Positions 1 through 9,610 are shown, counted from the first letter of the stretch. The stretch: 64,000 nucleotides of DNA from Tenacibaculum sp. (GCA_018456245.1 JAGYHQ010000002.1:18171-82170), one strand, 5' to 3'. Numbers and translations are program-made. Notes: generated by a model not told the origin, from the letters alone.

Positions 1-94
1 AAATCCTGATGAACTTTTTGATAAGTCAGAAATTATAAGTAGATTAGAACGCGTAAAAGCAGAATTAATAAATATTAAAAATAAATTAGAATAA
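1..94 (+). CDS. 3' end of an unidentified upstream gene
   Basis: An open frame enters from the window edge (frame starting at base 2) and stops with TAA at 92-94. The visible 30 residues are charged and helical (ending ELINIKNKLE), like the C-terminal coiled-coil tail of a MerR-family regulator. A MerR-type gene often precedes lemA in Flavobacteriaceae, so that identity is likely but rests on context. The stop lies 12 nt before lemA, so the genes are probably co-transcribed. Confidence 0.5.
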   Translation, partial: NPDELFDKSEIISRLERVKAELINIKNKLE

Positions 95-106
95 AAACAT
101 AGAATT

Positions 107-715
107 ATGAAAAAGTGGTTACCAGTAATTATTATTGCAGTAATAGTTTTAGGATTTTACAGATGGACAGTAGGTTTTAATAATAAAGCTGTAAAATTAA
201 ATGAAAATATAGAAGAATCTTGGGGAAATGTACAAAACTCTTATCAAAGAAGAAGTGATTTAATCGGTAATTTGGTAAAAACGGTACAAGGAGCAGCAGA
301 TTTTGAAAAAAGTACACTTACTTCAGTTATAGAAGCAAGATCAAAAGCTACATCAATAACTATTGACCCTACTAATATTACTCCAGAGCAGTTAAATCAA
401 TTTAATGAGGCACAAAGTGGTTTAAGTAGTGCTTTATCACGATTATTAGTTTCAGTAGAAAGATATCCTGATTTAAAAGCAAATCAGAACTTTTTAAAAT
501 TACAAGATGAATTGGCTAGTACTGAGAACCAAATTTTAACGGCTCGTACACGTTTTAATGAAGCTATTAAACCTTATAATATGCATATTAAAACATTCCC
601 TAATTCAATATTGGCAGGATGGTTTAATTTTGAGCCAAAACCTTATTTTAAATCGGATGAAGGAGCTGATAAAGCACCAGATGTAGATTTTAATTTTGGG
701 AATAAGGAAAAATAA
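107..715 (+). CDS. lemA: LemA family membrane protein
   Basis: A 202-residue LemA-family protein. An N-terminal transmembrane segment (about residues 4-22) is followed by a helical domain with the family signature VxLNExIxxSWGNVQNSYQRRSDLIGNLV near residues 28-58. LemA proteins are anchored helical-bundle proteins of uncertain function, often encoded beside TPM-domain proteins, as here. Its last base overlaps the ATG of the next gene (TAATG junction), which indicates an operon and translational coupling. Length is normal for the family. Identification is firm; the cellular role is not known. Confidence 0.93.
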   Translation: MKKWLPVIIIAVIVLGFYRWTVGFNNKAVKLNENIEESWGNVQNSYQRRSDLIGNLVKTVQGAADFEKSTLTSVIEARSKATSITIDPTNITPEQLNQFNEAQSGLSSALSRLLVSVERYPDLKANQNFLKLQDELASTENQILTARTRFNEAIKPYNMHIKTFPNSILAGWFNFEPKPYFKSDEGADKAPDVDFNFGNKEK

Positions 716-1152
716 TGAGTAAACTTTCTAATTTTCTTTCATCTTCAGATGAACAAGAGATAGTTAAGGCAATTACTGAAGCAGAATTAAATACTTCTGG
801 AGAAATACGTGTTCATATTGAGGGAACTTCAAACAAACCTTATATGGAAAGAGCTGTAGAAGTATTTAATTCATTAGAAATGTATAATACTAAACAGCGA
901 AATGGGGTATTAATATACATTGCTGTTGAAGATAACCAGCTTGTTATCTATGGGGATGAGGGAATTTATAAAATTGCAGAAAGTAATTTTTGGGATGATA
1001 CTTGTAATTTGATAATTAATTCTTTTAAAGAAGGTAATCATAAAGAAGGGATAGTAAAAGGTGTTTTAGAAGTGGGGGAGAAATTAAAAACATTTTTTCC
1101 TTATAAAAAAGATGATATTGATGAATTACCTAACACTATTTCAAAAGGATAG
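715..1152 (+). CDS. TPM-domain protein, short form
   Basis: A 145-residue protein consisting essentially of one TPM_phosphatase (YgcG-like) domain. It lacks a signal peptide and membrane segments, so it is predicted to be cytoplasmic. Visible family features are the early SGEIRVHIE strand, the RNGVLIYIAVED core and the ...GIYKIAESNFWDD segment. It overlaps lemA by one base and ends exactly before the ATG of the longer TPM protein, giving a tight lemA-TPM-TPM operon common in Bacteroidota. TPM domains have been linked to membrane-protein quality control and phosphatase-like activity, but no substrate can be assigned here. Confidence 0.88.
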   Translation: MSKLSNFLSSSDEQEIVKAITEAELNTSGEIRVHIEGTSNKPYMERAVEVFNSLEMYNTKQRNGVLIYIAVEDNQLVIYGDEGIYKIAESNFWDDTCNLIINSFKEGNHKEGIVKGVLEVGEKLKTFFPYKKDDIDELPNTISKG

Positions 1153-1947
1153 ATGAACATATTTAAGAAAAATATATTTTTTGTTGTTTTATTGCTTGGA
1201 GTTTTAAACTCTCTTCAGGCACAGTTTAATATTCCTGAAAAGCCTAAAATTCAAACAAGTGTTTATGATTACGTTGGGTTGTTACCTAGTCATCAAAAAA
1301 AAGCATTAGAAAATAAATTAATAAAGTATTCTGATAGTACCTCAACACAAATAGTTATAGGAATTATTCCTTCAACTAAGGGGGAGTATATAGGGATGCT
1401 TACACCACGTTGGGCTCATAAATGGGGTATAGGACAAGTAAAAGAAGATAACGGTATTTTTATTTTATTAGCAAAAAATGATAGAAAAATATGGATTTCA
1501 CCGGGTTATGGTGTAGAACATATTTTAACAGCAGGAACAACAGGAGATATTATAAGAAATGTAATTATTCCTGAATTTAGGACTGGTAATTATTACTTGG
1601 GTTTAAATAATGGAGTAGATGTTATTTTTAATTACTTAAATGGTACTTATAAAGCAAAACCAAACGAAAATACTGAAGAATTTCCTTTTTTCGTATTCAT
1701 AATTATAATTATTGCTTTAATGATATTATTATTTATTATATCAAAAAGTGGTTCTAATAATAGAAATAATAGAGGAGGAGGTTTTGGTAATAAAAAAAGA
1801 GGAGATTTTGTAGACTTTGGAGGTTTCTCAGGAGGTTATTATACAGGTGGTACTTACAGTAGTGAAGGTTTTGGTGGCTTTGGAGGTTTTTCAGGAGGTT
1901 TTGGAGGAGGAGGTTTCTCTGGTGGAGGAGCAGGTGGTAGTTGGTAA
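1153..1947 (+). CDS. TPM-domain membrane protein with glycine-rich tail (YgcG-like)
   Basis: A 264-residue protein with an N-terminal signal segment (about residues 8-23, ending near LQAQ), a periplasmic TPM domain (about 35-165, with GIGQVKEDNGIFILLAKNDR), a transmembrane helix (about 178-196) and a glycine/phenylalanine-rich C-terminal tail. This is the usual YgcG layout. It begins one base after the stop of the short TPM gene and is the last gene of the lemA operon. Its stop abuts the stop of the convergent msrA, leaving no room for a separate terminator. Confidence 0.9.
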   Translation: MNIFKKNIFFVVLLLGVLNSLQAQFNIPEKPKIQTSVYDYVGLLPSHQKKALENKLIKYSDSTSTQIVIGIIPSTKGEYIGMLTPRWAHKWGIGQVKEDNGIFILLAKNDRKIWISPGYGVEHILTAGTTGDIIRNVIIPEFRTGNYYLGLNNGVDVIFNYLNGTYKAKPNENTEEFPFFVFIIIIIALMILLFIISKSGSNNRNNRGGGFGNKKRGDFVDFGGFSGGYYTGGTYSSEGFGGFGGFSGGFGGGGFSGGGAGGSW

Positions 1948-2478
1948 TTAAAACTTCATTTTATCATTAAATAATTTTCTTAACTTTTCTAATTTTGGAG
2001 GAATTACAGCACTACAATAGGTTTGTTCAGGATTTTTACTATAATAATTTTGATGATATTCTTCAGCCTTAAAATAAGTGGTTAGTTCAGTTATTTCTGT
2101 TACAATTTTATCTTTATAATGAAGTTGTAATTCTTTAATAATATTTTCGGCAGTTTTCTTTTGAATATCAGAATTATAAAAAATAATAGATCGATATTGA
2201 GTTCCAACATCCTCTCCTTGACGATTTAACGTTGTAGGAATATGGGTAGCCATAAAAATTAATAGAATATCTTCTAATGAAATATTTTTAGTATTAAATG
2301 AAAGTTTAATTACTTCGGCGTGTCCTGTTTCTCCTGTACAGACTTGCTCATAAGTAGGGTTTTCAGCTTGCCCTCCTGCATAACCAACTTCTATATCGGT
2401 TATTCCGTCAACTATTCTAAAAACTGATTCTGTGCACCAAAAGCATCCACCTCCTAATATTATTGTATCTGTTTTCAT
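1948..2478 (-). CDS. msrA: peptide methionine sulfoxide reductase A
   Basis: MsrA reduces methionine-S-sulfoxide in proteins, using a catalytic cysteine. The active-site motif GGGCFWC lies at residues 9-15. Also visible are VGYAGG, the HAEVI strand, GTQYRSIIF and the C-terminal EYHQNYY segment, all family hallmarks. At 176 residues it is a stand-alone MsrA without an MsrB fusion or signal peptide, hence cytoplasmic. It lies 15 nt downstream of der on the same strand and may be read through from it. Confidence 0.97.
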   Translation of the reverse strand: MKTDTIILGGGCFWCTESVFRIVDGITDIEVGYAGGQAENPTYEQVCTGETGHAEVIKLSFNTKNISLEDILLIFMATHIPTTLNRQGEDVGTQYRSIIFYNSDIQKKTAENIIKELQLHYKDKIVTEITELTTYFKAEEYHQNYYSKNPEQTYCSAVIPPKLEKLRKLFNDKMKF

Positions 2479-2493
2479 ATAATTTTTTGGAAA

Positions 2494-3807
2494 TTATTTT
2501 TGTCTGAAATAAATTCCTATTGGAACACCTGAAAAATTATAATGTTCTCTTAGTTTGTTTTCAATAAATCGTTTGTAAGGATCTTTTATATATTGAGGTA
2601 AATTTGCAAAAAATGCAAATTGTGGTGTATGCGTTGGTAATTGCATACAGTATTTAATTTTTATGTATTTACCTTTTGTTGCTGGTGGAGGATAATTTTC
2701 AATAATTTCAAGCATTGTTTCGTTTAGCTTGCTTGTTTGTATTTTACGAGTTCTATTTTGATGAACTTCAACAGCTGTTTCAATTGCTTTAAAAATACGT
2801 TGTTTTGTTAATGCTGATATAAATATGATAGGTACATCAGTAAATGGAGCAGTAATTTCTTTTATTCTACGCTCAAAATCACGTATTGTATTGGTTTCTT
2901 TTTCTATTAAATCCCACTTATTTACAAGGATTATAATTCCTTTTCTGTTTTTTTCAGCAAGCCAAAATATTTTTTCGTCTTGTCCCTCAAATCCACGAGT
3001 AGCATCAATAACAAGAATGGCAACGTCACAGTGTTCAATAGCACGAACTGCACGCATTACCGAATAAAATTCTAAATCTTCTTTAACTTTTGATTTTTTT
3101 CTAATTCCTGCTGTATCGACTAAATTAAAATCAAACCCAAAACGATTATATTTTGTATCAATACTATCACGGGTAGTTCCAGCAATATTTGTTACAATAT
3201 TTCTTTCTTCGCCAATTAAAGCATTTATAAATGATGATTTTCCTGCGTTAGGACGACCAACTACAGCAAAGCGAGGTAATTCATCTTCATTTTTATTATC
3301 ATCAGAAGGTTCAGGAATTTTTTCTGCTATTGCATCTAATAATTCTCCTGTTCCACTTCCGTTTATTGATGAAATAGTATAGTAATCTCCTAAGCCAAGA
3401 TTGTAAAATTCAACAGCATCAGCATCACGCATTGCATTATCAACTTTATTAACAGCAATAAATTTAGGTTTATTTACCTGACGTAAAATTTTTGCAACTT
3501 CATCGTCCATTGGTGTAATTCCTTGCTCAACATCAACAACAAAAACAATAATATCGGCTTCTTCAATGGCTAATTGAACTTGTTTACGAATTTCATCTTC
3601 AAAAATATCATCAGAGCCTATTACATATCCACCTGTATCAATTACAGAGAATTCTTTTCCGTTCCATTCTGATTTCCCGTAATGACGATCACGAGTTACA
3701 CCACTTACAGAGTCTACAATGGCATCTCTGCGTTTAATTAATCTATTAAAAAATGTTGATTTCCCTACATTTGGGCGACCTACTATTGCTACGATACTGT
3801 TATTCAT
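2494..3807 (-). CDS. der: ribosome assembly GTPase Der (EngA)
   Basis: A 437-residue tandem-GTPase protein needed for 50S subunit maturation. The first G domain has GRPNVGKS (residues 10-17), DTGG and NKVD. The second repeats GRPNAGKS (about 185), DTAG and NKWD. A C-terminal KH-like domain (about 355-437) follows. Length and order match the family. It is transcribed leftward with era 75 nt upstream, and pairing of these two ribosome-assembly GTPases is common in Bacteroidota. Confidence 0.98.
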   Translation of the reverse strand: MNNSIVAIVGRPNVGKSTFFNRLIKRRDAIVDSVSGVTRDRHYGKSEWNGKEFSVIDTGGYVIGSDDIFEDEIRKQVQLAIEEADIIVFVVDVEQGITPMDDEVAKILRQVNKPKFIAVNKVDNAMRDADAVEFYNLGLGDYYTISSINGSGTGELLDAIAEKIPEPSDDNKNEDELPRFAVVGRPNAGKSSFINALIGEERNIVTNIAGTTRDSIDTKYNRFGFDFNLVDTAGIRKKSKVKEDLEFYSVMRAVRAIEHCDVAILVIDATRGFEGQDEKIFWLAEKNRKGIIILVNKWDLIEKETNTIRDFERRIKEITAPFTDVPIIFISALTKQRIFKAIETAVEVHQNRTRKIQTSKLNETMLEIIENYPPPATKGKYIKIKYCMQLPTHTPQFAFFANLPQYIKDPYKRFIENKLREHYNFSGVPIGIYFRQK

Positions 3808-3882
3808 TTTGCGAAGATAGTTTTAAAGTTTCAAAATTAGAAAGTTTAAAGTAATATTGTTCTTTTATTTTAGGATAAGTTT

Positions 3883-4767
3883 TTAGTCTTTATATCCAAA
3901 TCTTTTAAGTTGTCTTTCATCTGAACGCCAATTTTTGTTGACTTTCACATACAAATCTAAGAATATTTTTTTATCAAAAAACTTTTGTAAGTCTTTTCTT
4001 GCTTCTGTTCCTACTCGTTTTATGGCAGAGCCTTTGTGACCTATAATAATTCCTTTTTGAGTATCACGTTCCACCATAATAACTGCACGAATACGTATGA
4101 TTTCATCTTCTTCCTCAAAACTTTCGGTTTCAACTTCTACTGAATATGGAATTTCTTTTTTATAATGTTTTAGAATTTTTTCACGAATAGTTTCATTTAC
4201 AAAAAAGCGTTCTGGTTTATCGGTTAGTTGGTCTTTTGGATAAAATGCAGGTGATTGGGGTAGTAATTCAATTATTTTATTAAAAACGGCTTCAATATTA
4301 AAATTTTCTAATGCAGATATTACGTAAACAAAGGCATTAGGTAATTTATTTGTCCAATATTCAATTTTATTTTCTACTTCTTCGGGTGTTGATTTATCAA
4401 TTTTATTTAATAATAGAATAACAGGAATTTTACTATTTATTATTTTATTGAAAAAAGCTTCGTTTTTTAGTTCTTTTTCGCCAATTTCCACCATATATAT
4501 TAGTATATCGGCATCATCAAAGGCAGATTTTACAAAATCCATCATACTTTCTTGTAATTCGTATGCTGGTTTTATAATTCCGGGTGTGTCTGAAAAAACT
4601 ATTTGGTAATTTTCATCGTTTACAATTCCAAGTATTCTGTGCCTTGTAGTTTGTGCTTTTGATGTAATAATAGAAAGTTTTTCACCAACAAGTACATTCA
4701 TTAGTGTTGATTTTCCAACGTTTGGGTTTCCTATTATATTTACAAATCCTGCTTTATGTGTATTCAT
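3883..4767 (-). CDS. era: GTPase Era
   Basis: A 294-residue Era GTPase, acting in 16S rRNA maturation. The G domain shows GNPNVGKS (residues 13-20), the switch region TTRHRILGI, DTPG, and NKID. The C-terminal KH domain contains GHKGSAIKRVG and ends with LKRFGYKD. Full length and intact. Its start lies about 93 nt from the divergent tRNA-fMet gene, so era is the last core gene before the integration hotspot. Confidence 0.98.
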   Translation of the reverse strand: MNTHKAGFVNIIGNPNVGKSTLMNVLVGEKLSIITSKAQTTRHRILGIVNDENYQIVFSDTPGIIKPAYELQESMMDFVKSAFDDADILIYMVEIGEKELKNEAFFNKIINSKIPVILLLNKIDKSTPEEVENKIEYWTNKLPNAFVYVISALENFNIEAVFNKIIELLPQSPAFYPKDQLTDKPERFFVNETIREKILKHYKKEIPYSVEVETESFEEEDEIIRIRAVIMVERDTQKGIIIGHKGSAIKRVGTEARKDLQKFFDKKIFLDLYVKVNKNWRSDERQLKRFGYKD

Positions 4768-4819
4768 ATGGCAAAATTAATCTTTTTGTTTGGTATGATA
4801 TAATTAAAAATTAATTTAT

Positions 4820-4850
4820 TTTGGTTAATCGAAAAAAGGTTGTATATTTG
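4820..4850 (+). promoter_or_regulatory. promoter of tRNA-fMet
   Basis: TTTG at 4820-4823 and TATATTTG at 4843-4850 are separated by exactly 19 nt, a perfect match to the Bacteroidota primary-sigma consensus TTTG-N19-TAnnTTTG. The tRNA starts 11 nt downstream. This is a useful host-type reference against which the phage late promoters differ. Confidence 0.88.
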
Positions 4851-4860
4851 CAATCCAAAT

Positions 4861-4933
<73 letters not shown>

Positions 4934-4943
4934 CTTAGTTAAG

Positions 4944-4980
4944 CCTCAACTACCTAATTATTAGCAAGTTGAGGTTTTTT
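4944..4980 (+). terminator. rho-independent terminator after tRNA-fMet
   Basis: CCTCAACT (4944-4951) pairs with AGTTGAGG (4967-4974) and is followed by a run of T. Because it lies just inside the island, it was supplied by the incoming element. A different hairpin terminator follows the right att copy at 26642. Confidence 0.8.
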
Positions 4981-4990
4981 ATTTTTAATT

Positions 4991-5018
4991 CTTCCCACTA
5001 ACTTCCCATTTTTTTATG
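4991..5018. repeat. candidate integrase arm-type site, left copy
   Basis: CTTCCCACTAACTTCCCA followed by T-run and ATG. It matches 26464-26490 with one substitution and one T-run length change. Each copy contains two CTTCCCA half-units 11 bp apart. It lies 56 nt inside the left att site, where integrase arm sites are expected. Confidence 0.6.
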
Positions 5019-5223
5019 GGTAGAATTTTATCTTTCCTATATTATCATTTCTTTATCAAAATATTTTTATTTAATTTAGATTCATATATAAATTCATTTT
5101 TAAGTGATGTACAATACAAAAAAATAAACTAAAATTATATTTATTGGTAATCAATTTATGTAGTTAAGTGGATATACTTACATCTTTTTTTTGAAATCAA
5201 ATTTAACATTAATATAAATTCAA

Positions 5224-5256
5224 TATGTCACAAATTTTTACTAAATTTGTGACATA
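5224..5256. promoter_or_regulatory. palindromic operator/promoter of the AbiE pair
   Basis: TATGTCACAAATTT (5224-5237) and AAATTTGTGACATA (5243-5256) form a perfect 14-bp inverted repeat with a 5-nt centre. TAAATTTG (5242-5249) within it is a -7-type box. AbiEi antitoxins repress their own promoters by binding inverted repeats, so this is probably the autoregulatory operator. Confidence 0.75.
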
Positions 5257-5273
5257 AATAATACATCTATATT

Positions 5274-5876
5274 TTGGAAAGTATTAACTTGCAAATAGAA
5301 AACAAAATAATTAAATCTTCTCGAGGTGAGATATTTTTTATTAGAGACTTTATAAAATACGGTTCAGAAGTTAATATTCGAAAGATACTTTCTCGTTTAG
5401 AAAAAGAATCTGTTATTGAACGCATTGCCTTTGGAATATACCTAAAACCTAAAAAAGATGAGGTGTTAGGTGTTATTTACCCGAATTTAGATGAAATTGC
5501 TTATAAAATTGCCAAACGAGATAAGGCTCGTATTGTGCCAACTGGTGCTTATGCTCTCTTTCTTTTGGGGCTGACAACTCAAATTCCTTTAAATACCGTT
5601 TATCTTACTGACGGTTCTCAACGAATAGTTAAAATTGGCAATCGTTCTATAAAATTTAAACGAACTGTTCCTAAAACTTTTGCTATTAAAGATGATTTAT
5701 TGCAACTTGTTGTACAATCATTAAAAGAAATAGGGCAAAAAAATTGTACAGAAGATTTTTTGCTGAAATTACAAAAATCGGTCATAAAAATATCTGACAA
5801 AACAATAGAAACCGAATTGAAATACGCACCGATGTGGGTTCAAAAAGAAATTAAAAAACTTTATAAACTTAATTAA
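5274..5876 (+). CDS. AbiEi-type antitoxin (DUF6088-like)
   Basis: A 200-residue protein with an N-terminal winged-helix region (SRGEIFFIRDF, about residues 15-60) and a C-terminal domain typical of AbiEi/DUF6088 antitoxins (IVPTGAYALFLLGLT near 88-102, then the IKFKRTVPK segment). It is the predicted antitoxin of a type IV toxin-antitoxin pair acting in abortive infection. No ATG is available before the conserved region, so TTG at 5274 is the likely start, 25 nt after the -7 box in the operator. The toxin starts two bases after its stop. Confidence 0.85.
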   Translation: MESINLQIENKIIKSSRGEIFFIRDFIKYGSEVNIRKILSRLEKESVIERIAFGIYLKPKKDEVLGVIYPNLDEIAYKIAKRDKARIVPTGAYALFLLGLTTQIPLNTVYLTDGSQRIVKIGNRSIKFKRTVPKTFAIKDDLLQLVVQSLKEIGQKNCTEDFLLKLQKSVIKISDKTIETELKYAPMWVQKEIKKLYKLN

Positions 5877-5878
5877 AA

Positions 5879-6868
5879 ATGTGGATTGATTTAAACAAAG
5901 AACGAAAATTATTAAGTATTGAAAAAGTAAGTGCCTCAACAGGATTACCCAACTTTGCTATTGAAAAAGATTGGTGGGTTTGTTTGGTTTTAAAAGCTGT
6001 ATTTCAATCAAAATACGCAGAGTTTATCATTTTTAAGGGAGGAACATCTTTAAGTAAGGCTTATTCTTTAATTGAAAGATTTTCGGAAGATGTAGATTTA
6101 ATAATTGATAGAAAGTTATTAGGATATGAGGAGGTTAAGTCAAAAACACAGATCAAGAAACTTCGTAAAATTTCTGGAGGTTTTATTATAAATGAATTTA
6201 AGGAAGAACTCATAAAACAACTTAATGGATTAGGTGTTGAGGGAAAATTTTGTATTCAACACAAAACTTATGTAGATGATACAAGCGACCCTAATAGTTT
6301 AGAAATTTATTATGATTCAATATTTAATTTTAGTAATGATTATATTAAACCACGAGTATTATTAGAAATGAGTGCAAGGTCAATGACAGAACCATCTGAA
6401 CAAAAAGAAATAATATCGTGGATTGATGAGGAGTTTAAAAATACCGATTTTGCAGAAAATTCATTTAATGTTGAGGTTGTTATGCCTCAAAGAACTTTTT
6501 TAGAAAAAATATTTTTACTTCACGAGGAATTTAGAAAACCGAAAGACAGAATAAGAACTTACCGAATGACAAGGCATTTATATGATGTTGAAAAAATTGC
6601 AAATACTGAATATGGAAATATTGCTTTAAATAATAATATTCTGTTTAATGCTATTGTAGAACATCGCAAACATTTTACGCCTTTAAAAGGAGAAGATTAT
6701 AGTAAACATTTGAAAGGCTTTTTAAATATTTTACCTCCACAAGACTTAATAAAAAAATGGAAAGAAGATTATAAAAGTATGCAAGAAAATATGATTTCAG
6801 GCGAAAGTCTTCAATGGGAAGAATTACTTGATAATATTAAAAAAATTCAAAACAATATTAATATTTAA
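5879..6868 (+). CDS. AbiEii-type nucleotidyltransferase toxin
   Basis: A 329-residue nucleotidyltransferase of the AbiEii/AbiGii family, the predicted toxin partner of the preceding gene. The polymerase-beta-type core is visible as FKGGTSLSKAY (about residue 53-63) followed by RFSEDVDLII (about 68-77), with the DxD metal-binding aspartates. AbiEii-type toxins transfer nucleotides to cellular targets such as tRNA; the target here is unknown. It is full length and translationally coupled to the antitoxin. The pair stabilises the island or protects against phages. Confidence 0.88.
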   Translation: MWIDLNKERKLLSIEKVSASTGLPNFAIEKDWWVCLVLKAVFQSKYAEFIIFKGGTSLSKAYSLIERFSEDVDLIIDRKLLGYEEVKSKTQIKKLRKISGGFIINEFKEELIKQLNGLGVEGKFCIQHKTYVDDTSDPNSLEIYYDSIFNFSNDYIKPRVLLEMSARSMTEPSEQKEIISWIDEEFKNTDFAENSFNVEVVMPQRTFLEKIFLLHEEFRKPKDRIRTYRMTRHLYDVEKIANTEYGNIALNNNILFNAIVEHRKHFTPLKGEDYSKHLKGFLNILPPQDLIKKWKEDYKSMQENMISGESLQWEELLDNIKKIQNNINI

Positions 6869-6876
6869 TTTCCTAA

Positions 6877-7428
6877 CATAAAATAAAAGCGTGTTTAAAT
6901 AAATATGTAACAGATAATAAATACTTTGATATTGAAAACACAGATTATCCTTTTTCATACAAAAAAAACTCTGCATTACTTGTACTATTTTTTTCTAAAA
7001 ATAATAAGTATTTAACAACCGAAAATAGCACATTATTTAAATCATATTATCTTACAGCACCATCTCCAAGTTCTTTTGCACGAATAATGTATAATCAAGG
7101 AATCTATATGCCTGTGGTGATTATAGGAGAAAAATTTCTTGGAATATTTGAACCAGAGCTAAGGTTAGTCGGGTTCAAAAGATTAAAAGTATCCACACTA
7201 GATAGTGATCATTCAAAAAACTATATAATTTTCTATTATGCTAATATTTCTCATATGGGCTTTGTAGAAGGTCATTTAAAAAATAAGAAATCTTTAAAAG
7301 AATATAAAGATTCCTATCTAAATAAAAATATTCTTAACATATTAGATATTGACGAATTTACTATTAATAAAGAATCCTTTACTATTAAAATGGAAACTAA
7401 TATTGTAAAAAATACTTTAATGAAGTAA
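6877..7428 (+). pseudogene. 5'-truncated gene of unknown function
   Basis: The frame is open from 6877 to the stop at 7428, but the first in-frame ATG is at 7087, well inside what reads as continuous protein (YYLTAPSPSSFARIMYNQG spans it). No ATG, GTG or TTG start with sensible context exists upstream, so the gene appears to have lost its 5' end. The part after 7087 encodes 113 residues. I do not recognise the family. It may mark an old insertion or deletion boundary next to the AbiE pair. The 236 bp from 7429 to 7664 hold nothing I can identify. Confidence 0.5.
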
Positions 7429-7664
7429 AAAAAGATTTAGAAAAAAAGATGAAAAAGGAAATGAAAACTTAATTTATATAAATCTTCTAACTTTCTGAAC
7501 AATTTTAAAAATAAACAAATATTAAAACCTACAACAATCATTTTATACATAGTAACAATTGATACAATATTTTGATATTTTTCTCTTAAAGTTTATTCTT
7601 TACTATTTGAACATAATACACAACCACAATGTAAAAAAATTGAAAGATTTAACACAACACATTT

Positions 7665-7708
7665 CTTATTGACGAAAAGTGTCAAAACTTTCATTTTTCG
7701 TCAATAAG
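7665..7708. repeat. 44-bp palindromic site, copy 1
   Basis: CTTATTGACGAAAA (7665-7678) and its exact complement TTTTCGTCAATAAG (7695-7708), separated by 16 nt. The same arms, same 16-nt spacing and same downstream GGAGT recur at 20960-21003. Here it covers the -33 region of a promoter (TTTC 7689-7692, N19, TATATTTG 7712-7719), so it may act as an operator for the ATPase gene. Alternatively it is a recombination site bracketing the cargo. Confidence 0.85.
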
Positions 7709-7711
7709 GAG

Positions 7712-7719
7712 TATATTTG
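7712..7719 (+). promoter_or_regulatory. -7 box of the ATPase gene promoter
   Basis: TATATTTG is a perfect TAnnTTTG match, with TTTC 19 nt upstream as a near-consensus -33 element. The ATG of the ATPase gene follows at 7733, giving a very short leader. Confidence 0.65.
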
Positions 7720-7732
7720 TGAAAAATTTGTT

Positions 7733-8938
7733 ATGATAATAAGAGACACATACCTAAATAAATTACGAAAATTAAAAGATCAAAATTTAATTAAAGTCAT
7801 TACAGGTATAAGAAGATGTGGAAAATCAACATTGTTAGAAACCTTTAAAAATGAACTAATTTCTTCAGGTATTTCTGACAAGAATATTATTTTTATAAAT
7901 TTTGAAGAACGAGAAAATATAACATATTCATCTTGGGTTATTTTATATGATGAAATTATAGCAAAGGTAAATACTAATGAAAAATATTATATATTTTTAG
8001 ATGAGGTTCAACTTATTGATGACTTTGAAAAATTGGTTAATAGCTTATTTACCAAAAAAAATATTGATTTGTATGTTACAGGGTCAAATGCGTATCTTTT
8101 ATCAAGCGAATTAGCAACACTCTTAACAGGAAGATATATTGCTATCAATGTTCAACCATATTCGTTTAAAGAATATTTATTAGCAAATGAAAACACGCAA
8201 AATACTGACCGATTATTTCGTAAATATATAAATGAAAGTTCTTTTCCTGAATCAGTTACATTGTCAAAAAATAGTAACGATTTGGTTAATGATTATTTAC
8301 AATCTATATATGATACTGTCATTATTAAGGATATTGCACAACGACATAAATTACGAAATATAGATAATCTGCATCGTATTGTCAGTTTTTTGTTTGATTC
8401 TGTTGGTTCGTATATTTCACCTACAAATATTGCTAAACAACTTAATAACAACTCACAAAAAAGTATCTCACACAATACGATTAGTAAATATTTAGATTTT
8501 TTGACACAATCATATATTCTTTATAAAGCACCTCGTTACGATATTAAAGGGAAAGAACTTCTTTCAACAAATGAAAAATATTATATCGTTGATTTAGGAT
8601 TACGAAATATTACAACAACTAATAAATACGATACAGATTTGGGACATAAATTAGAAAATGTAGTTTATTTTGAATTATTAAGGCGTGGTGGTAAAGTATA
8701 TGTTGGAAAATACAAGGATAGAGAAATTGACTTTGTAGTGCAAAAACCAAACAATCAAATAGAATATTATCAAGTGGCATTTACAGTCAATAGCGAAAAA
8801 ACTTTTAAACGAGAAATTTCGGCTTTTGATAATATCAAAGATAGTTACCCAAAATATCTTTTAACTCTTGATTATGATACAAATAATATCAACGGAGTAA
8901 AAAAAGTAAATGTTATTGATTGGTTACTAGATGATTGA
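7733..8938 (+). CDS. AAA+ ATPase with DUF4143 domain
   Basis: A P-loop ATPase of the AAA_14/DUF4143 family, about 401 residues from the ATG at 7733. I prefer that start because a longer GTG frame from 7679 would overlap the promoter. Visible motifs are Walker A (GIRRCGKST), Walker B (YYIFLDEVQ) and sensor-like YVTGSNAYLLSSELATLLTGR. The C-terminal DUF4143 domain (about 190-400) contains YYIVDLGLRN and a PD-(D/E)xK-like DREIDFVVQK segment. Such proteins are frequent in mobile and defence loci, but their function is unclear. It stands alone as a single gene. Confidence 0.88.
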   Translation: MIIRDTYLNKLRKLKDQNLIKVITGIRRCGKSTLLETFKNELISSGISDKNIIFINFEERENITYSSWVILYDEIIAKVNTNEKYYIFLDEVQLIDDFEKLVNSLFTKKNIDLYVTGSNAYLLSSELATLLTGRYIAINVQPYSFKEYLLANENTQNTDRLFRKYINESSFPESVTLSKNSNDLVNDYLQSIYDTVIIKDIAQRHKLRNIDNLHRIVSFLFDSVGSYISPTNIAKQLNNNSQKSISHNTISKYLDFLTQSYILYKAPRYDIKGKELLSTNEKYYIVDLGLRNITTTNKYDTDLGHKLENVVYFELLRRGGKVYVGKYKDREIDFVVQKPNNQIEYYQVAFTVNSEKTFKREISAFDNIKDSYPKYLLTLDYDTNNINGVKKVNVIDWLLDD

Positions 8939-8999
8939 GAAATTATAAGATATTTTTAAATTTTCAATAACTGTTTTTTGTTTAAAAATATTTATTTCA

Positions 9000-9593
9000 T
9001 TACTTCATCAATTTCTTAACCTTTTGAACAGTTCCAAGAGAAACACCATTTAGTTTCGCTATTTTACGCAATGAATTAACTCCTAATTTTAATTCTTTCT
9101 GCACTCCTTTGTATTTTGCTAAAAACACCTCATCGCTTTCTTTTGAGCCTTTTTCTCTACCTTTATAAACTCCTTTTTGTTTGGCTAATTCAATGCCTTG
9201 CCTTTGTCGTTCTAACATTATTGACCTTTCCATTTCTGCAATATTAGCCATAACAGATATAATCAACTTAAACGCACTGTTTGGCTTTCCTTTGACTAAA
9301 CTTTCAATTCCTAAATTATCTACCTTTAAAATGACTTTCTTTTCATTTAAATATTCTAATGTTCTTAAAATATCAAATAAATTCCTACCTAATCGGTCAA
9401 TGCTTGAAACTGATAAATAATTTATTGTTCCTTGCTCTATTTCTTCAATAAGTTTTTTCCCTTGTTCTCGTTTTTTGAAATCAACAGCACCTGATACCAC
9501 ATCAATAAACCATTTTTCTGATTGGTCTCCTTGTTCTCTTTGACGGTCAATCTTTTGTTTTTCTGTACTAACTCTTATATATCTTGCTTTCAT
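9000..9593 (-). CDS. serine recombinase (resolvase/invertase family)
   Basis: A 197-residue small serine recombinase. The catalytic serine is in YIRVSTEKQ (residues 5-13). The SSIDRLGRN motif, the long E helix with MANIAEMERSIMLERQRQG, and a C-terminal HTH (LRKIAKLNGVSLGTVQKV) complete the resolvase/invertase layout. These enzymes resolve cointegrates or invert DNA at short inverted-repeat sites. Its own site is not obvious; the two 44-bp palindromes at 7665 and 20960 are candidates because they flank this gene and the cargo. Confidence 0.93.
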   Translation of the reverse strand: MKARYIRVSTEKQKIDRQREQGDQSEKWFIDVVSGAVDFKKREQGKKLIEEIEQGTINYLSVSSIDRLGRNLFDILRTLEYLNEKKVILKVDNLGIESLVKGKPNSAFKLIISVMANIAEMERSIMLERQRQGIELAKQKGVYKGREKGSKESDEVFLAKYKGVQKELKLGVNSLRKIAKLNGVSLGTVQKVKKLMK

Positions 9594-9610
9594 CTCTAAA
9601 AAGGCTTAAA

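Noticed and set aside
7679-7732. GTG start for the ATPase gene
   Set aside because: It would place the N-terminus inside the palindrome and promoter; the ATG at 7733 starts at the conserved part.
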